Of a stretch of 64,000 nucleotides of DNA, positions 35,440-47,292 are shown one piece after another; within the stretch, counting starts at the first letter, position 1, and each line of letters opens with the position of its first letter. The notes below the pieces were generated by a model that ran no database searches, was not told the DNA's origin, and worked only from the letters and a program-made list of their open reading frames with translations. A program made the position numbers and the translations under genes. The DNA is from Cryptomeria japonica (Eukaryota; Streptophyta; Pinopsida; Cupressales; Cupressaceae), in the NCBI RefSeq assembly GCF_030272615.1, contig NW_026729275.1, positions 1-64,000 of the forward strand. The letters run 5' to 3'.

Positions 35440-35792
35440 ATGGGTGGAGAATGGAAAGTGCAGTCATGTTCATCAGAGTCGCCTGTACACAAGGTTGACA
35501 ATGTAGTGCGAGAAGAACTTCACAGAATTTGGCAGACCGAGGAACCTTCAGAGGAAGCATGTTTGGTTCTTGAAACAGACCCTCCAAAGGCTATTGAGCG
35601 GGTGGAAATAGTGAATGCAGGGGCGTCTCTTATAGAGCTTTATGGCTTGCTTGAAGATGGGTCTGAAGAAGAATTATTATTATCAACACAGCAGGTGATG
35701 ACACTTAAGGATCTTACCAACAAGACTAATAGGACCAGGAGTTTTACATATACCATTCCCCAAAAACTTTCTCCCATTGCTGCAGAAAAGAG
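35440..35792 (+). CDS. Exon encoding an XRCC1 N-terminal-like domain
   Basis: An open exon of about 118 codons starts at ATG 35440 and ends in a donor AAAAGAG|GTAATA. It matches the N-terminal domain of the DNA single-strand-break repair scaffold XRCC1 in order: VQSCSSESPVHKVDN at residues 6-20, a W at about 31, a beta-strand pattern IERVEIVNAGASLIELYG (about 52-69), then LLLSTQQVM and finally IAAEKR immediately before the splice site, where XRCC1 has AAEKRW. In animals this domain binds DNA polymerase beta. Arabidopsis XRCC1 lacks this domain as far as I recall, so its presence here is notable. A possible next exon at 36117-36234 (AG acceptor, AAAG|GTAAAC donor) does not continue the frame, so the gene may be dead or the next exon elsewhere. 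Confidence 0.6.
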
Positions 35793-36239
35793 GTAATATA
35801 ATTTTTTGGCAGAGATTTGACAGAATTTAATGAAATATAAACCTTTAAATCGATTGGCTCCTCAACAGATTGTTGAAGATATTCCAAAATAAGAACGCCA
35901 TGAATTCAAAACTCTTTTATGAAACAACTTACTTATAGATTTCAACCTAAATAATAAAAATATTCAAATGTGTGCCTATGATAAAAATAAGAATGCCATG
36001 ATTTCAACATTGTTCTCTAAATCAAATTCCTAAAATTTCTCCATTGAAAATTTAGAAAAGATACAGAGAGAAATGCTAGTATTTCTTCCTTTGGCTTAAA
36101 TATAAAATATTGACAGAGGAAAATGCAAACCTAAAGCTTGTCGAAAGCAAGAGAATACAACTGCATAGCTATCGCAGTGACCAAAAGGAACATGATCATG
36201 TTCAAATAGTTGAGGCTCTGAACTTCCAAAGGTAAACGA

Positions 36240-37186
36240 AGAAACGAATGGAGAAATGGTAAGAGATGTTCGCTATGTATGAATGGAGAAAAGTGGTAGC
36301 CTATGCAATACTGACTATTTTAAGTCATCTTTGTCGTGCAAAATGTAACGCTCAATGGTGGAGTGAAATGCGCTACAAAATGTAACGCATGAGAGTGAGA
36401 TGCAATGCCCTACAAAATTGGATTAAGTGTAATTTTCTGCTTGTACACTGTTACACAAATCCTCTGACATCACTGCCAGATATTGAAGCAGAGTTGGGTC
36501 ACCCTAACCAAGAATAGTCGCACTGGCCAATAATATTCACCTTGGCCAAGAATACAATCCGCTACAGCTATATCGCCACTCCTTGAGATTTTTGACATCT
36601 GAATGCACGTCAATTTCTTATAAAAATGGTTTTGTGTTAACGGATAAGATCGATTCCATTGTAGATCGCCTCTCGGCGAAATAATTCTGTAAACAAAAAA
36701 TTGATTTTGAATAAATTTGATAGGTAAATGTTTGCATGTTTCAGTTTTTCTGTAAGTATTATTTTAATAATCCGAATAAAATAGAATCATTGCCACTTGT
36801 CTCTAAGTATATGAAGAGAGTGAAAGAGTGCAGCACTATTCAGCTCCATGTCCTTCTTGACAGCTAATATACATACAAGACAATTATGTGATATCTCTTG
36901 AATATTTTTTTAAAAATATAAATATACTAGTTACTATGGCCAATAAAATCTATGTTTCCAACACCACCTGATGGCAATAATATAAACATATCTGTTTGCA
37001 AATCTAAATATATAGCTCAAGAGAAATTACATAATTTTGAAACATAAGTAGGGAACAGTTAACTATTTACGACAGTAATAAACAAATGTCCAGCAAACTA
37101 CTTTCAGATAGACTTTATTTATATCCCTACCTTGACTCTCACAGGATTGCTGCCCTCTCTACAAAATTTGTTTTTAATGAATCTTA
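36240..37186. other. Intergenic, no gene seen
   Basis: No supported coding exon. Short direct repeats around ATGTAACGC occur at 36340-36400. Confidence 0.35.
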
Positions 37187-37310
37187 CACTACTACATAAT
37201 AGAGGTATTTAAGACATTAGTTTAAGAGAAAACGTTACTTTCATCTTAAACACATGTTTTTGTTTAGTTTATATTTTTAAAGTATTTTTTGTCTCAAATT
37301 AAGACGATAA
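37187..37310 (+). mobile_element. CACTA-like element terminus
   Basis: CACTACTACATAATAGAGG at 37187-37205 is followed by TTTAAGACA and repeated AAGAC/GTCTCAAATTAAGAC words. This matches the minus-strand terminus at 47647 (CATTACTACATAGAGG ... TTTTAAGACAATATTTGAGAC). The CACTA start plus short subterminal repeats is typical of CACTA/EnSpm-type elements. The opposite end was not found. Confidence 0.4.
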
Positions 37311-38460
37311 GGAAAAACAATTTTTCTAAACTTAAAACTTTTCTTTTCCCTCCCGCTCAACTCATTTGCCCCCTTTTTTTCCCTTTCTCGCGCGGCATCA
37401 TATTGATCGACATGCAACTTTCTGTAGCGAGAAGGCTTCTTCAGAAATTTGCGAGTCGGTGAAGAATCAATGGGAGAGGCCAGTTTGTGAAGGAAGGGGA
37501 AGTCAGGCTGCAAGACTCCAGTAAGGTACCAATTTTTCCCTAATTTTTCCCAATACTCTTCCCATTCCCCATTCGATTGAATGTCTCTTTTTCGTTTATT
37601 CTCCTTATTTGATCTTTTTATGCTTGTTTCAAACAGAACATTTTTCCATTTACTACAGTGGGAGCCGTGTACATCATCTCATATCTCTTTAGACGCAACC
37701 AGACTAGAAATGGTTTCGATTGTTACTTTCATCTGCTTGACTTTGTCTTTCTGTATATCCATATCTATTTTTTCTTGCCTCTGTTACAAGGATTATGGAC
37801 TTCGTTTATATGCCCTACACAAATATTTATTATCGAATAGAAGAATCATGTTTCTTTATTGCCCTTTAGGTTCTCAATTTACAAAATGTTTGGCTGACAA
37901 TTCAACCTACTATGGTCATAGTTTGTAATTTCTATTTATTTTATGGTTCATATTTACAGTAGGACGATTTTTAAACGTAGTCACTATACACTTGGACCCC
38001 TGCTATTAGCTTTGATGGTGGCGCCTAGGTTTTTATAGAGAATAAGGACAACATATACAAAGCACATTGCGAGAAGGTCGTGCATGCAAGAATCGCCCAG
38101 AATGCAAGGTTTATGACAATATATCATTTATCCCTTAGAGCAACCTGTGCGAGGCATTCATAGCTAACATTATATGGTGAATGGACCTAGTATTTGCTAA
38201 CAGTCCATGCGATTATGAGCTTGTTGAGCCCATAAATGCGATGCATTGAGCAACTCCCCGAGGGGCCAATCAATGTATGGAATAGAGGCCGCTAACAAAT
38301 GCAAAGGGGACCAGCATTGGAAAAGCGAGGTTGGCAAAGCATCGTGGAAATAGACGTATTCACTTTAATGGACGTGAGACCCATGTCTTATATTTTAGAG
38401 AAAATGCATTAAATATCGTTGATATTGGAAACTCTGTCAGGATTTTCTCTGCAAAGTTAA
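37311..38460. other. Mixed intergenic sequence
   Basis: Contains a short GC-richer segment (about 37380-37540) with a CTCCAG|TAAG-like end that might be a leader exon, then T-rich sequence, then a moderately GC segment (37990-38440) without a good frame. No gene is supported. Confidence 0.3.
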
Positions 38461-39859
38461 CATTGCTTTCACTGTGAGGAATGTTCTATAGAATCTTCAA
38501 GAGCTGAGATAATTTCCTGTTTTCTCTCATCGGCCATACCAATAGGATTTGATTCAGACCTATGCAAGTCTTCTAAATTTACATTAGTCTCGCTCAACCG
38601 AGGCACCTTCCCACTATTGTTTCCTTGCTCTGTAATTTCCAATTTCTCTGTTTCCCTGGAAGGCTCACTCACAACCATATCCTCTTCAAGAATTGTAGCT
38701 CTTAAATCCTGATAATTATGTCTGACTTTAGATTTAAAATCACGAGGAGGATTTGTACCTACAGATTGAAGTATGTCTTGACTGGCAGTGATTACTTCAG
38801 AAATTGTCACATGAATATATAATTTGATCCAATCCCCTCATCTTCATATTTTCATCTTTGTTAGCTGTTAGGTTGATTTCTTTTCCTTTCTGCTCCTCAG
38901 ATTGATATTCACTACTTGCTTTTGAATGAGTTTGGTCAACAAAATTATCTGAAACATGGACAACTTCCCCTTTCTCAATCCTGCTTTTGGCATCAGCTCC
39001 AACATTGTCTCGTACAAGATTAAGACCATGGTACTGGATATGCTCTTCCAGTGTTATAGAATTCTTCTCCACCATGGTTGGAGCGCACTACAAGAATGGA
39101 CTTCTAAAAGTATGTTGCAAAATCCAGGGCTTCTGATCCACTTACATCAACAACCTTCTCATTTTCCCCACAAAGAGTCTATTTGATTTCAGACTAGTCA
39201 TCGGCTGTATCTTCCTTTGCATAATGACAGAGATGCTCAGATCCAGTTACCAATCTTAGAGGACTTTTTTTGGTAGAATCAACATCTTCAATATTTTTCT
39301 CCTTTTGGTTATCACATTCCATTTGTTCTGGTTCCAAAGCAGATTCATTCCCTAATTGCAACATGTAATTTTGTTCTTGCCCTTCAATCTCTGCATCTTT
39401 ACTTCCAAAATCACAATAATTTGCATGATCCACAACTTGCTGATTAGAAATCGAATGTGTTTTTTTGGTGTCTGCAACATGCAAAAGTTAATAAGAGCCT
39501 TTATTTCTAGTACTTACCATAGATGGAAGAGCACTAGATCCTTGGGTTGAATCTACAATAGGCAGAGGCGAGTAATAACTAATAACTACTTGATCTTAGT
39601 GCAGATGAGTCTACATCACTTGAACGTTGAATAGGTGAATTGGAACCACTTGAACCTCAAACAGGTGATTTGGAACCATCTGGGACATGCTAAGATAATT
39701 ATCACTTGATGTATTACTGAAATTCTCCTCAGCTTCTTTTCGAATAAATTCTTCAAGTTTCTCTACAAGATCTTTCTTCAACCCTTTCAGCGTAATTCCT
39801 CATTTTTTCCGCTTCGACACTTTGTGCTGTCCTCGGGTCCGAGTCTAAGGGTCTGACAT
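38461..39859 (-). pseudogene. SAP-domain (Acinus-like?) protein pseudogene, N-terminal part
   Basis: Minus strand. The frame starts at ATG 39859 and is broken by stops; it contains GITLKGLKKDLVEKLEEF (about 39797-39740), which fits the second helix of a SAP DNA/RNA-binding domain, followed by a Glu-rich helix. After a donor ATG|GTAAGT (about 39517) and an acceptor TTGCATGTTGCAG (about 39474) come long hydrophilic, acidic, Ser/Glu-rich stretches (39472-39194, 39075-38797, 38810-38469), separated by stops. This layout (SAP followed by a long acidic linker) resembles plant ACINUS proteins of the exon-junction complex periphery. The putative intron is only about 45 nt, so it may have been shortened. 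The C-terminal RNA-binding part is not present. Confidence 0.4.
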
Positions 39860-42800
39860 ATCTCTGTCTGCACCAAAGCTACCAATTAAGCTAGATTTGG
39901 AATAGAAGAATGTAAAAAAGTATTCAGGTATGCACCTGCAACTAATAGAATACTGAGACAGGTAAACAAAAAGGCAAGGATCAAAAGGGAGAAGAGAAAA
40001 GAAAATTATTTGACAAATAATGTGAAAGGGTAGTCTAGAAGATGAAAAACCAAATGATGATGTCAATAGTCGATGACATGTAGCTAAAGCTCCTTCCATA
40101 AACTTTAAAAATCACTCATGGATTCCATCCTTGAGAGTGTTAGAAAAGCCATGCAGGTTCTCATCAAAGATTTACGTTTCCAAGGTAGGTGTAGTTCGTT
40201 GAAACTTGTTAAAGGCTTGCAGTCTGCACTAATGTGAGTATAAAATCTCCTGTTCAAGTCTCAAGTGCGAACTAGCAAGTAAATTTGCTACTTCTTTCGC
40301 TTAAATATTTCCAACTATGCTACTCTCAGGTTGAAAACTCCCATTGTTTATCATAAACATTCCTCTGATTTGCCAAAAAGAAATAGTTGCAGCAACTGGA
40401 ACATGCCTTGCATATGCATTTAAGAAGTAAGGTAAAAACTAATTAACTACTAATCAATCATTAGCATAGCTTCAATGCTTTATATGCTTCCCAAAACTAG
40501 TCACTGAATGCACAAGCTAATCATTCTAATTTCTCTTTCAATTAGTAAAAATATGAAAAGCCACCACCCTCATCCAATTTAAAACATTGGCATAGCATGC
40601 ACACTAAAACCATCCAACCAAGAACAAAACTATTGTCTGATCCAAACTGCTCTGATCCTTTAGACAGAGACTGTTATATTTGTATACCCTCAAAGTATTG
40701 CCTATGCTTGACTATCATTAACTTTACTATTTTTTTACCAGTCATTATGATGTTGTTATAACTGATTTCTGCAACTTAATATGTGACTTTCCTTTCTTGT
40801 ATAAAGGATTGTGGCTAATAATTCATTGTTGTAGTCCTTGATGCATTGGATTCTCAAAAGCTATGATTCTTTTGTGCCCATTGACTGCTTTTAGAGAGTG
40901 ATACTCTATGTTGTGCTTATTGAAGACATCCTATACTATTGCTTCTGATCTTTTCTCTTCATTATCTTCCTAATGTCTGTAATATTATCAAACTTGTCTC
41001 AGACCTCTAATATGGTTAGTTTAGGTAATGGTCTTTCCTCTATGTTATAGGACTATGTATTGGTCAACACACTACCGTAGTTTTGCTTGATGAAGTATAC
41101 CACAACATTAATTTTACAAAAGATGAAAACTGTGCTGTCTTTTGTTTGCCCTTAGAATTACTGTGAATTCTCTGTTTAGAGAGTCATAGCCCCTTGAACA
41201 GTGGTTGTCTCCTTGATTGACCATGCTTTTCTATTCTTATATTGGTTTGTGAATATGCTCATTAGATATATCATAATAGTGGATGTTGCTCATAACTGCC
41301 ACTTAACCTTTTTACTGTCTTTTTATATGATTCTTCACTGCTCCTTGTTCACTGTTTGGTTGGGGTTTCATTGTTTGTTTGGGGTTTCATTGTTTGTTTG
41401 TTTGTTTCCCAAATAATGGATTGTTTCTTCATGACTGCATTCATGTATTCCTAATAGGGCTTGGCAATACTTTTTTCTTTAGACTGTTTTCTAGTTGATG
41501 GACTGTATCTTTGTTGTTGTTGACAGTGATATCTTGCTCTTTTGTGAGGGTTGCTTCTTTCTTACTCTTTGAAGTTTTGCTACTGTGTCTCAAATTGAAG
41601 TAAGAGATAAATCTGGGACTGTCCTTTGTCTAAGACACTTTCTTCGCATTATTCATGCTCCATCACTTCATATGCATTATAGACATGACAATTTTTTTGC
41701 AGTCTCTTATTTCTGCGTTCTATGGTATTGCTAGTGATGTACGTGAAGCATGATTTGTTCATTAGTGATTCTTATCATTACTGGGACAATCATGATAGTA
41801 TTGTTGTCCTTTTTTACTTCACTATTTTGTTGGAGTCTTTTGACAAAGTTGGGAAAGAAATGAGACCTTATATGCTTTGTTTGGCTATCTTTTACAGTGA
41901 CTGATATGCTTTGTGACTTTGACATTGTTTCAGAGTCTTTAGATTGTTGTAGGTGTCATTGATTGAAGTTGGGACTATCATAAGCTTCTTGTTTTGACAG
42001 TGAATTTCTGAATTTGTGTCATTCCCTTTGGTCTACTCACACAACCCTTTCTAATTGTCCTTTATAAGCCATTCTTTGTGCACTATGTAAAAATAAGTGT
42101 ATGAAGTATATTATAGACTTGGGAATGGATCTAAACTTTACACATACTATAATTCATTTTCCTTATTCAATCAGAACCTGCTGTTAAATACTGTTTCCAA
42201 ATTGCCTAGCCTATTCAAAATGTCGATTGTATCACAACATATAGTGTAAAACTACTGCAAAATATAGTGTAAAACTATTGCAAAGATGTAGGAGAAGATC
42301 TAAACTATCGATGAGGTGCATTTTTGTCTTTGCACTTGATTTTGCATTCATGATACATTTAATAGGATACCTGGCCATATTATAATGCCAAAATATCATT
42401 TATGTTGCTCATTCTATCAAGGATACTACTCATTGTAATGGCTGCAGGGACTTGTTTGAAAGCTCTGGGAATGGATATGAATTGTTTATGCGTGTAAAAT
42501 TTAAATACATAGAGGCTTAAAGTCGATATTGAACAAGAATATGAAGTAGGAAACTAATCCTAAATAGCTTGGAAAAACCACAACCGTAGAATAACAATAA
42601 AAAAGACATCCTCAACTTACAAGGAAAATAGTCTGTAGTTTTGTAATATTTATACTTCTGTTGTAAGAATTTAATTGTAAATTTAAACATTATATATTTA
42701 AATTGTTTGATAATAATCCCAACATCCTTCTTTTTGTTTACCTACCGTAGACCATCTTGTCCCTCCACTGCAGTCTTTTTAGTCTCCCTATCTTGGATAC

Positions 42801-43590
42801 AATGGATAATTTTTGAATTTAAAATTTGATTGCAATCCACTTGTGATTATCATATACAGCAACCAAACTCAGAATTAAATAATGTATAAAGTTCTTTTGT
42901 ATTTCCCTCTTTTGCTGGAAACATCTAGAAGTTTCATAACATTTATATATTAGTTTCCCTTACAACTTGCTGAAGTTTCCAATATGTTGTCTGTAATATA
43001 ATAAAAATGTCTTCTGATAAGCACATTTTCATTACAAATTCACAACATTTGGGGCTTGGATACATGATGAACTCAACATGACATCAGTAAACCTAATCAA
43101 GAAGGATTTTTCTAACATAGATGATCTTGTCTTTATTATAGTGTCTCACTATTGTTGTATTTTACCGAACATCATGTGTGGAATAAATGTTTTCTGTATG
43201 CAAGGGATTGTCTTGACTAGATTAACAACGGAGTGTTAGCTTACGTTAGATATGTATCAAAAATTACTTTAATTTTGAAAGTTAATTTTTTGATGGAAGG
43301 AATATTGTAGTGATGGCATGTGGCACTTGATATTTCAAAGTAAGTTAACAACATGCTTTGAATATGAATCATATTAAATTATCTAGTTTTCTAGTTTTAA
43401 GTATTGTTTGGTGTTCTCCATCTATTTCAATGGTAGCTTTGGAATTGAAAATAATGAAATAATTTGTTGGTTTGTTATTAGGCTTATTTTACTTGTAAGA
43501 TATATAGACATCTTTGATGTAAGATGTCTTTGCTTGCTATTAATGCTTTATCTGTTATTCAACTAATTTTTCATGATGCTTATGTTTGTG
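39860..43590. other. Intergenic, no gene seen
   Basis: No supported exon on either strand. Small tandem duplications occur, for example a 21-bp unit at 42240-42285 (ATAGTGTAAAACTA-TGCAAA) and GTTTCATTGTTTGTTTGG near 41350-41400. The missing first exon of the importin-like pseudogene would be expected here but I did not find it. Confidence 0.35.
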
Positions 43591-43755
43591 TTACAACATC
43601 TCAACATCTTGTCAGGCTTCTACAAGTTATTGATAATGGGAATTGTTATTTGGCAGTACCCCAGGTTGCAAGCATCTACTTCAAGAACTCTATAGGCAAA
43701 AACTGGGCACCTCATGAACCTAGTGCATCTATATCCCATATCTATGTTTTATTTC

Positions 43756-43908
43756 AATTTATTTGCATATGTGATTTTTTAAAATTGAGCAACATGGTGG
43801 GTAGGAGAACAACAAAAGATATCACCAGCCGAATTTATTTGCATATGTGATTTTTTAAAATTGAGCAAAATGGTGGCAAGAGAACAATAGAAGATATATC
43901 ACCAGCCG
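43756..43908 (+). repeat. Tandem duplication spanning an intron-exon boundary
   Basis: Two copies of a unit of about 76 bp (AATTTATTTGCATATGTGAT ... ATCACCAGCCG). Each contains an AG acceptor and the start of exon B of the importin-like pseudogene, so the acceptor region is doubled. Confidence 0.7.
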
Positions 43909-44023
43909 ATAAGGCAATATTTAGAGAAAATCTAATTTGCTGAGGTACGTAGTTAGTACACGTTTTATCAGTCAAGATTTTTTAGCTATGGATTATTCTT
44001 GCAATTACTTATCTTTCTTTCAT

Positions 44024-44118
44024 TTGTTTATCTTGATTTATTTTTTCCTACAAATATGTTTACGATTCTATCACTTGTTTATCTTGATTTATTTTTTCCT
44101 ACAAATATGTTTACGATT
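44024..44118 (+). repeat. Tandem duplication, period 51 bp
   Basis: Two almost perfect copies of TTGTTTATCTTGATTTATTT... ending TTTACGATT, at 44024-44067 and 44075-44118. They lie in the same intron as the importin-like pseudogene. Confidence 0.7.
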
Positions 44119-44283
44119 ATTCTTGTTGTAGAAGTTAGCTATCTAATTGGATAAAATCCATGTTCTTATCTCAATTTAACAAAGAAACGGGTATCCCTGC
44201 CCTACTATCTCTTCAGGTCCCTTTCTAGGTCTCTCAATAAACAGAGCAAGAATCCCTCGAATCCGGTACTCCATTGTGGGCTT

Positions 44284-45282
44284 TTGCTGCTCATTTATGA
44301 GCATTGTAAAACCCTTGTCATGCTGGAAAACAAGAGGTTATTTGCTTCTCTAGGGAAAGGTAAGAGAATGATGGAGGAAAGGGAACCTAGCAAGGAGGAC
44401 GCTACCTCTAGGAAAAAAAGCATGAGTGTCATTGGGATGAAAGCCCATGAAGATAAGAATGCCATAGAGAAAATTGGAAAAGAGGGCAGTGAAATGGAAA
44501 CTGATGAGTCAGAGGGTGAGGACAACTGAAAAGATGAGGATATGGGTGCAGAGCATGAAGAAGGTGAGAACGAGTCCGACAACGATAGCCCAATTCATAA
44601 TGCTAGCCTTGGCAATGATAAAAGCCAACCTATGGTGGATGAGGATGACAAGGATAATGAGGAAAAAGATTTCAATTCTAAGAGGGAGAAGAACAAGGAA
44701 CCTGAGAAGGATATGGCAAAGGATAGTTTGAGTGAGGAAAAGGAAAGTGCTGGAGAAGGGTTATTCTTGGATAACCTTAAAAATATTACTGAGGCCATAG
44801 TAGGTTATGACATATGGACTTATGAACTATTGAAGAACCTGGAGAAAAATCAGAAATAGATGGATGACAAAAGGAAGTAAGATGACAGGGATCAGAAGAA
44901 GTGGAAGAAGGAAATGGAGGAGAAAGTTAATAAAATGGTTGCTAAGATTAACTTGTTGGAAGAAGGGAAAGTGTCAATGAAAAACTTGTTGGGTATTATC
45001 CCGAATATCTTCTCTGTTGTCACAAAAAACCTTGAGGATATCTCGAAGATCCTTGATAATTCCAACACTCCCAAACCAGTGGTGGACCTCGACATGGATG
45101 AAGATGCTATCGAGATTGGAAGTGGTGAAGCTACTCCGGGTGGAGCTTGAAAGAGAACTAGAGCGAGTGTTAAGAAAGCTGCTGCTGCGTCTGCTAAGGA
45201 GATCCCTAATCTTAGGGAAAATATCAAAGACCTGTATGGGATTAGCAATAACTTGGCTAATGCCCTAAAAAATATTATTTAG
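44284..45282 (+). pseudogene. Decayed acidic/coiled-coil ORF, retroelement ORF1-like
   Basis: A plus-strand frame from ATG 44284 to TAG 45280 with frame changes and stops (near 44527, 44857, 44878 and 45148). The first part is highly charged and acidic (about 44380-44720); the second is a Lys/Glu coiled coil (44880-45050); then comes a short basic segment (KRTRASVKKAAAASAKEIP) and a final helix. No catalytic motif. It is followed by a T/G-rich tail with TTTTAGGGTCCCTTCAAAAC at 45424-45443 and an A-rich end near 45465. The architecture and tail parallel the ORF at 1-1126. It sits in an intron-like part of the importin pseudogene, consistent with a retroposed insertion. Confidence 0.45.
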
Positions 45283-47292
45283 TTTCTTTTGTCGGGTCTT
45301 GACGGATTTTGCTGGTTTTTTGGGGCTTTAGTTGGTTTTCTCTAGTTATTTCGCTGGCTTTTCTTGGGTTTGTTCCTCCTGGTTGCTTAATGCTTTTATC
45401 TTGTAAAGTCCTTTTGTAAAGGGTTTTAGGGTCCCTTCAAAACCCATTTTTACCTTAATAAAAAACAAAGAGAAATTCCTTTCTTAGTTGTGAAATAGTT
45501 ATTCAATATTATCACATGTAGATTGGTCGGAACTCTCCACCACTCTAGATTGGGGCTAGGGCACTCTTGACTGCCCCTAAGGGGGATTACTCAAGATATT
45601 GTCTTTGTGCTTCTTGATGTAGACTCTAGTTTTCTATGCATCAAGACACATAATTTGAAATGTTTTATTTGATAACTCAAAATCACAACTTCAATGAATG
45701 CAAACATGCCTATATTGTAAACATACTATGTTATCTTATCCATGCTTTACTGCCTATTGCTTTGAGTGATACCACAGTTGTGATTTTTTTCTAATTTGCC
45801 TTCAAATTATTTATACAATTTCTATTTTCCTGGTTTGATTTGCTCAAGGTTTGACTTACACCTATTTGTAAATATATTACTTCATTTTGTGCATGAATTA
45901 CAGTTTTTTTATCCTAGTAATGCCAACCTCGTTGGACTCTTTTCTTTTTTGTGTTACAAACAGTTGTGTTGTTTTTTGATTTTTTGATCTGGTTTGCTTA
46001 TGGTTGTAGATATGCCTATTTGTGTAAACATATACTTTAATTTTTAATGTTTTACTACATTTTTCTTTGAGTGATGTCAAAATCACAGGATTTGTTTTTC
46101 TAATTTGTATTACATGCACACAGTTTTTTGGATTTTTGCTAATTTACTTTTGTTGTTATATTTATTTTTCCATCAATGTTACAAGTTGTAGATGCAAAAA
46201 TCTTATTTGGTCATTTTTAAGGGTCGTAATACAACTGATTTGCATATCTTGTTTGTGTGTACAGAGCACAATTTGCAGAAATCCATAAAAGTATTATAAA
46301 TGCATGTTATCTAGAGCAATGGCCTAGCCTTCTTCCTTGGGTCAAACATAATTTGTAAGATCAACAAGTATATGCTGCTTTATATGTACTGAGAATTCTT
46401 TCAATGAAGTATGAATAAATATTCATTTTTGGTTGTTTGGCTTCTTCTTTAGATCAATCTTTGACTAAGAATTTTCTCGCTATTTAAACTATTAGTCTCG
46501 ATGTGACTTGAGTTATTTATTTGATGTGTATGTCAAGCTTCAAGTCTGAGGATGAGTGAACTCCTATATAACTTATCATTGATGAGGCATTTCATCCTCT
46601 ACTTAATAGTTTCAATCGCCTTGTTAAAGTTTCAAATCTAGTTTCAATCGCGTTGTTAAAGTTTCAAATCCTACATTGGATATAGTATAGCTTATCAAGC
46701 TTATTTGTAAAATATTCTGGTCATCTATATACGTATGCATGCTTTTGCATTCAAAATGTACATTAAATTAATTAACTTATTTTTGAATGTGCACTTTATT
46801 GCTTTCTGCAATTTTAGATTTGAATTTATGTAGTGATGTGGCCATGTAGTTAGAGGTGCCCAAGCAAATCTTTTATCCCAACATCTTTAATGCTTGGATG
46901 GTCCTATTTTTAGCTATGTTGGAAAGACCAGTTCCTTAAGAAGGGAAACCAACTGATCCAGGACAACACAAATCTTGGGAATGGTGGAAAGTAGAGAACT
47001 GGACAATGAATATTATGAATTGACTATACACACGGTGAGCTTAAGCTAGTTAGTTAACATTCGTTGACTATGTAAAAAACTGTGCTTGTTCAATGAAAAT
47101 CAACAACAATAGAATCTATTGTCTAGCCTTAAACAATTCAATAATCCAATGAAAAGTTGTTCAATATAAAAACACAAAATGGTTGGTAATGTTCACATGT
47201 TTTCAACCATGCATTATTCAGTCTAAAAACTCACTACTAAATCAAAAGGTGTTTTGAGACTCAAGATTCTGAATGGTAAAATTATTCTTTAA

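Larger units (their letters stand above)
43591..47034 (+). pseudogene. Importin-beta family (SAD2 / importin-7/8-like) pseudogene, N-terminal exons
   Basis: Five plus-strand exon-like segments match the N-terminal part of plant SAD2-type nuclear import receptors in the right order. A, 43591-43722: [16 protein letters not shown] ... [20 protein letters not shown], 43881-43944: ISPADK-IFRENL with donor GAG|GTACGT. C, 46265-46415: EQWPSLLPWVKHNL, a TAA at 46356, then DQQVYAALYVLRIL. D, 46581-46732: FHPLLNSFNRLVKVSN, a 31-bp duplication, then LIKLICKIFWSSIY with donor GTATGC. E, 46854-47034: NIFNAWMVLFLAMLERPVP, a stop, then HKSWEWWKVENW, ending in donor ACG|GTGAGC. These receptors carry cargo through nuclear pores. 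Several in-frame stops and a duplication-linked frameshift show it is dead. The C-terminal two thirds were not found downstream. The decayed coiled-coil ORF at 44284-45282 lies in the intron between B and C. Confidence 0.8.

Noticed and set aside
36117-36234. Second exon of the XRCC1-like gene
   Set aside because: Acceptor and donor look good, but joining to 35792 puts a stop after 17 codons; the open frame is in another phase.
37581-37928. 115-codon open frame
   Set aside because: Hydrophobic translation of T-rich sequence with no family resemblance and no support from splice sites or neighbours.
44295-45248. Minus-strand Ser/Leu-rich open frames
   Set aside because: Antisense shadows of the acidic plus-strand ORF at 44284-45282.
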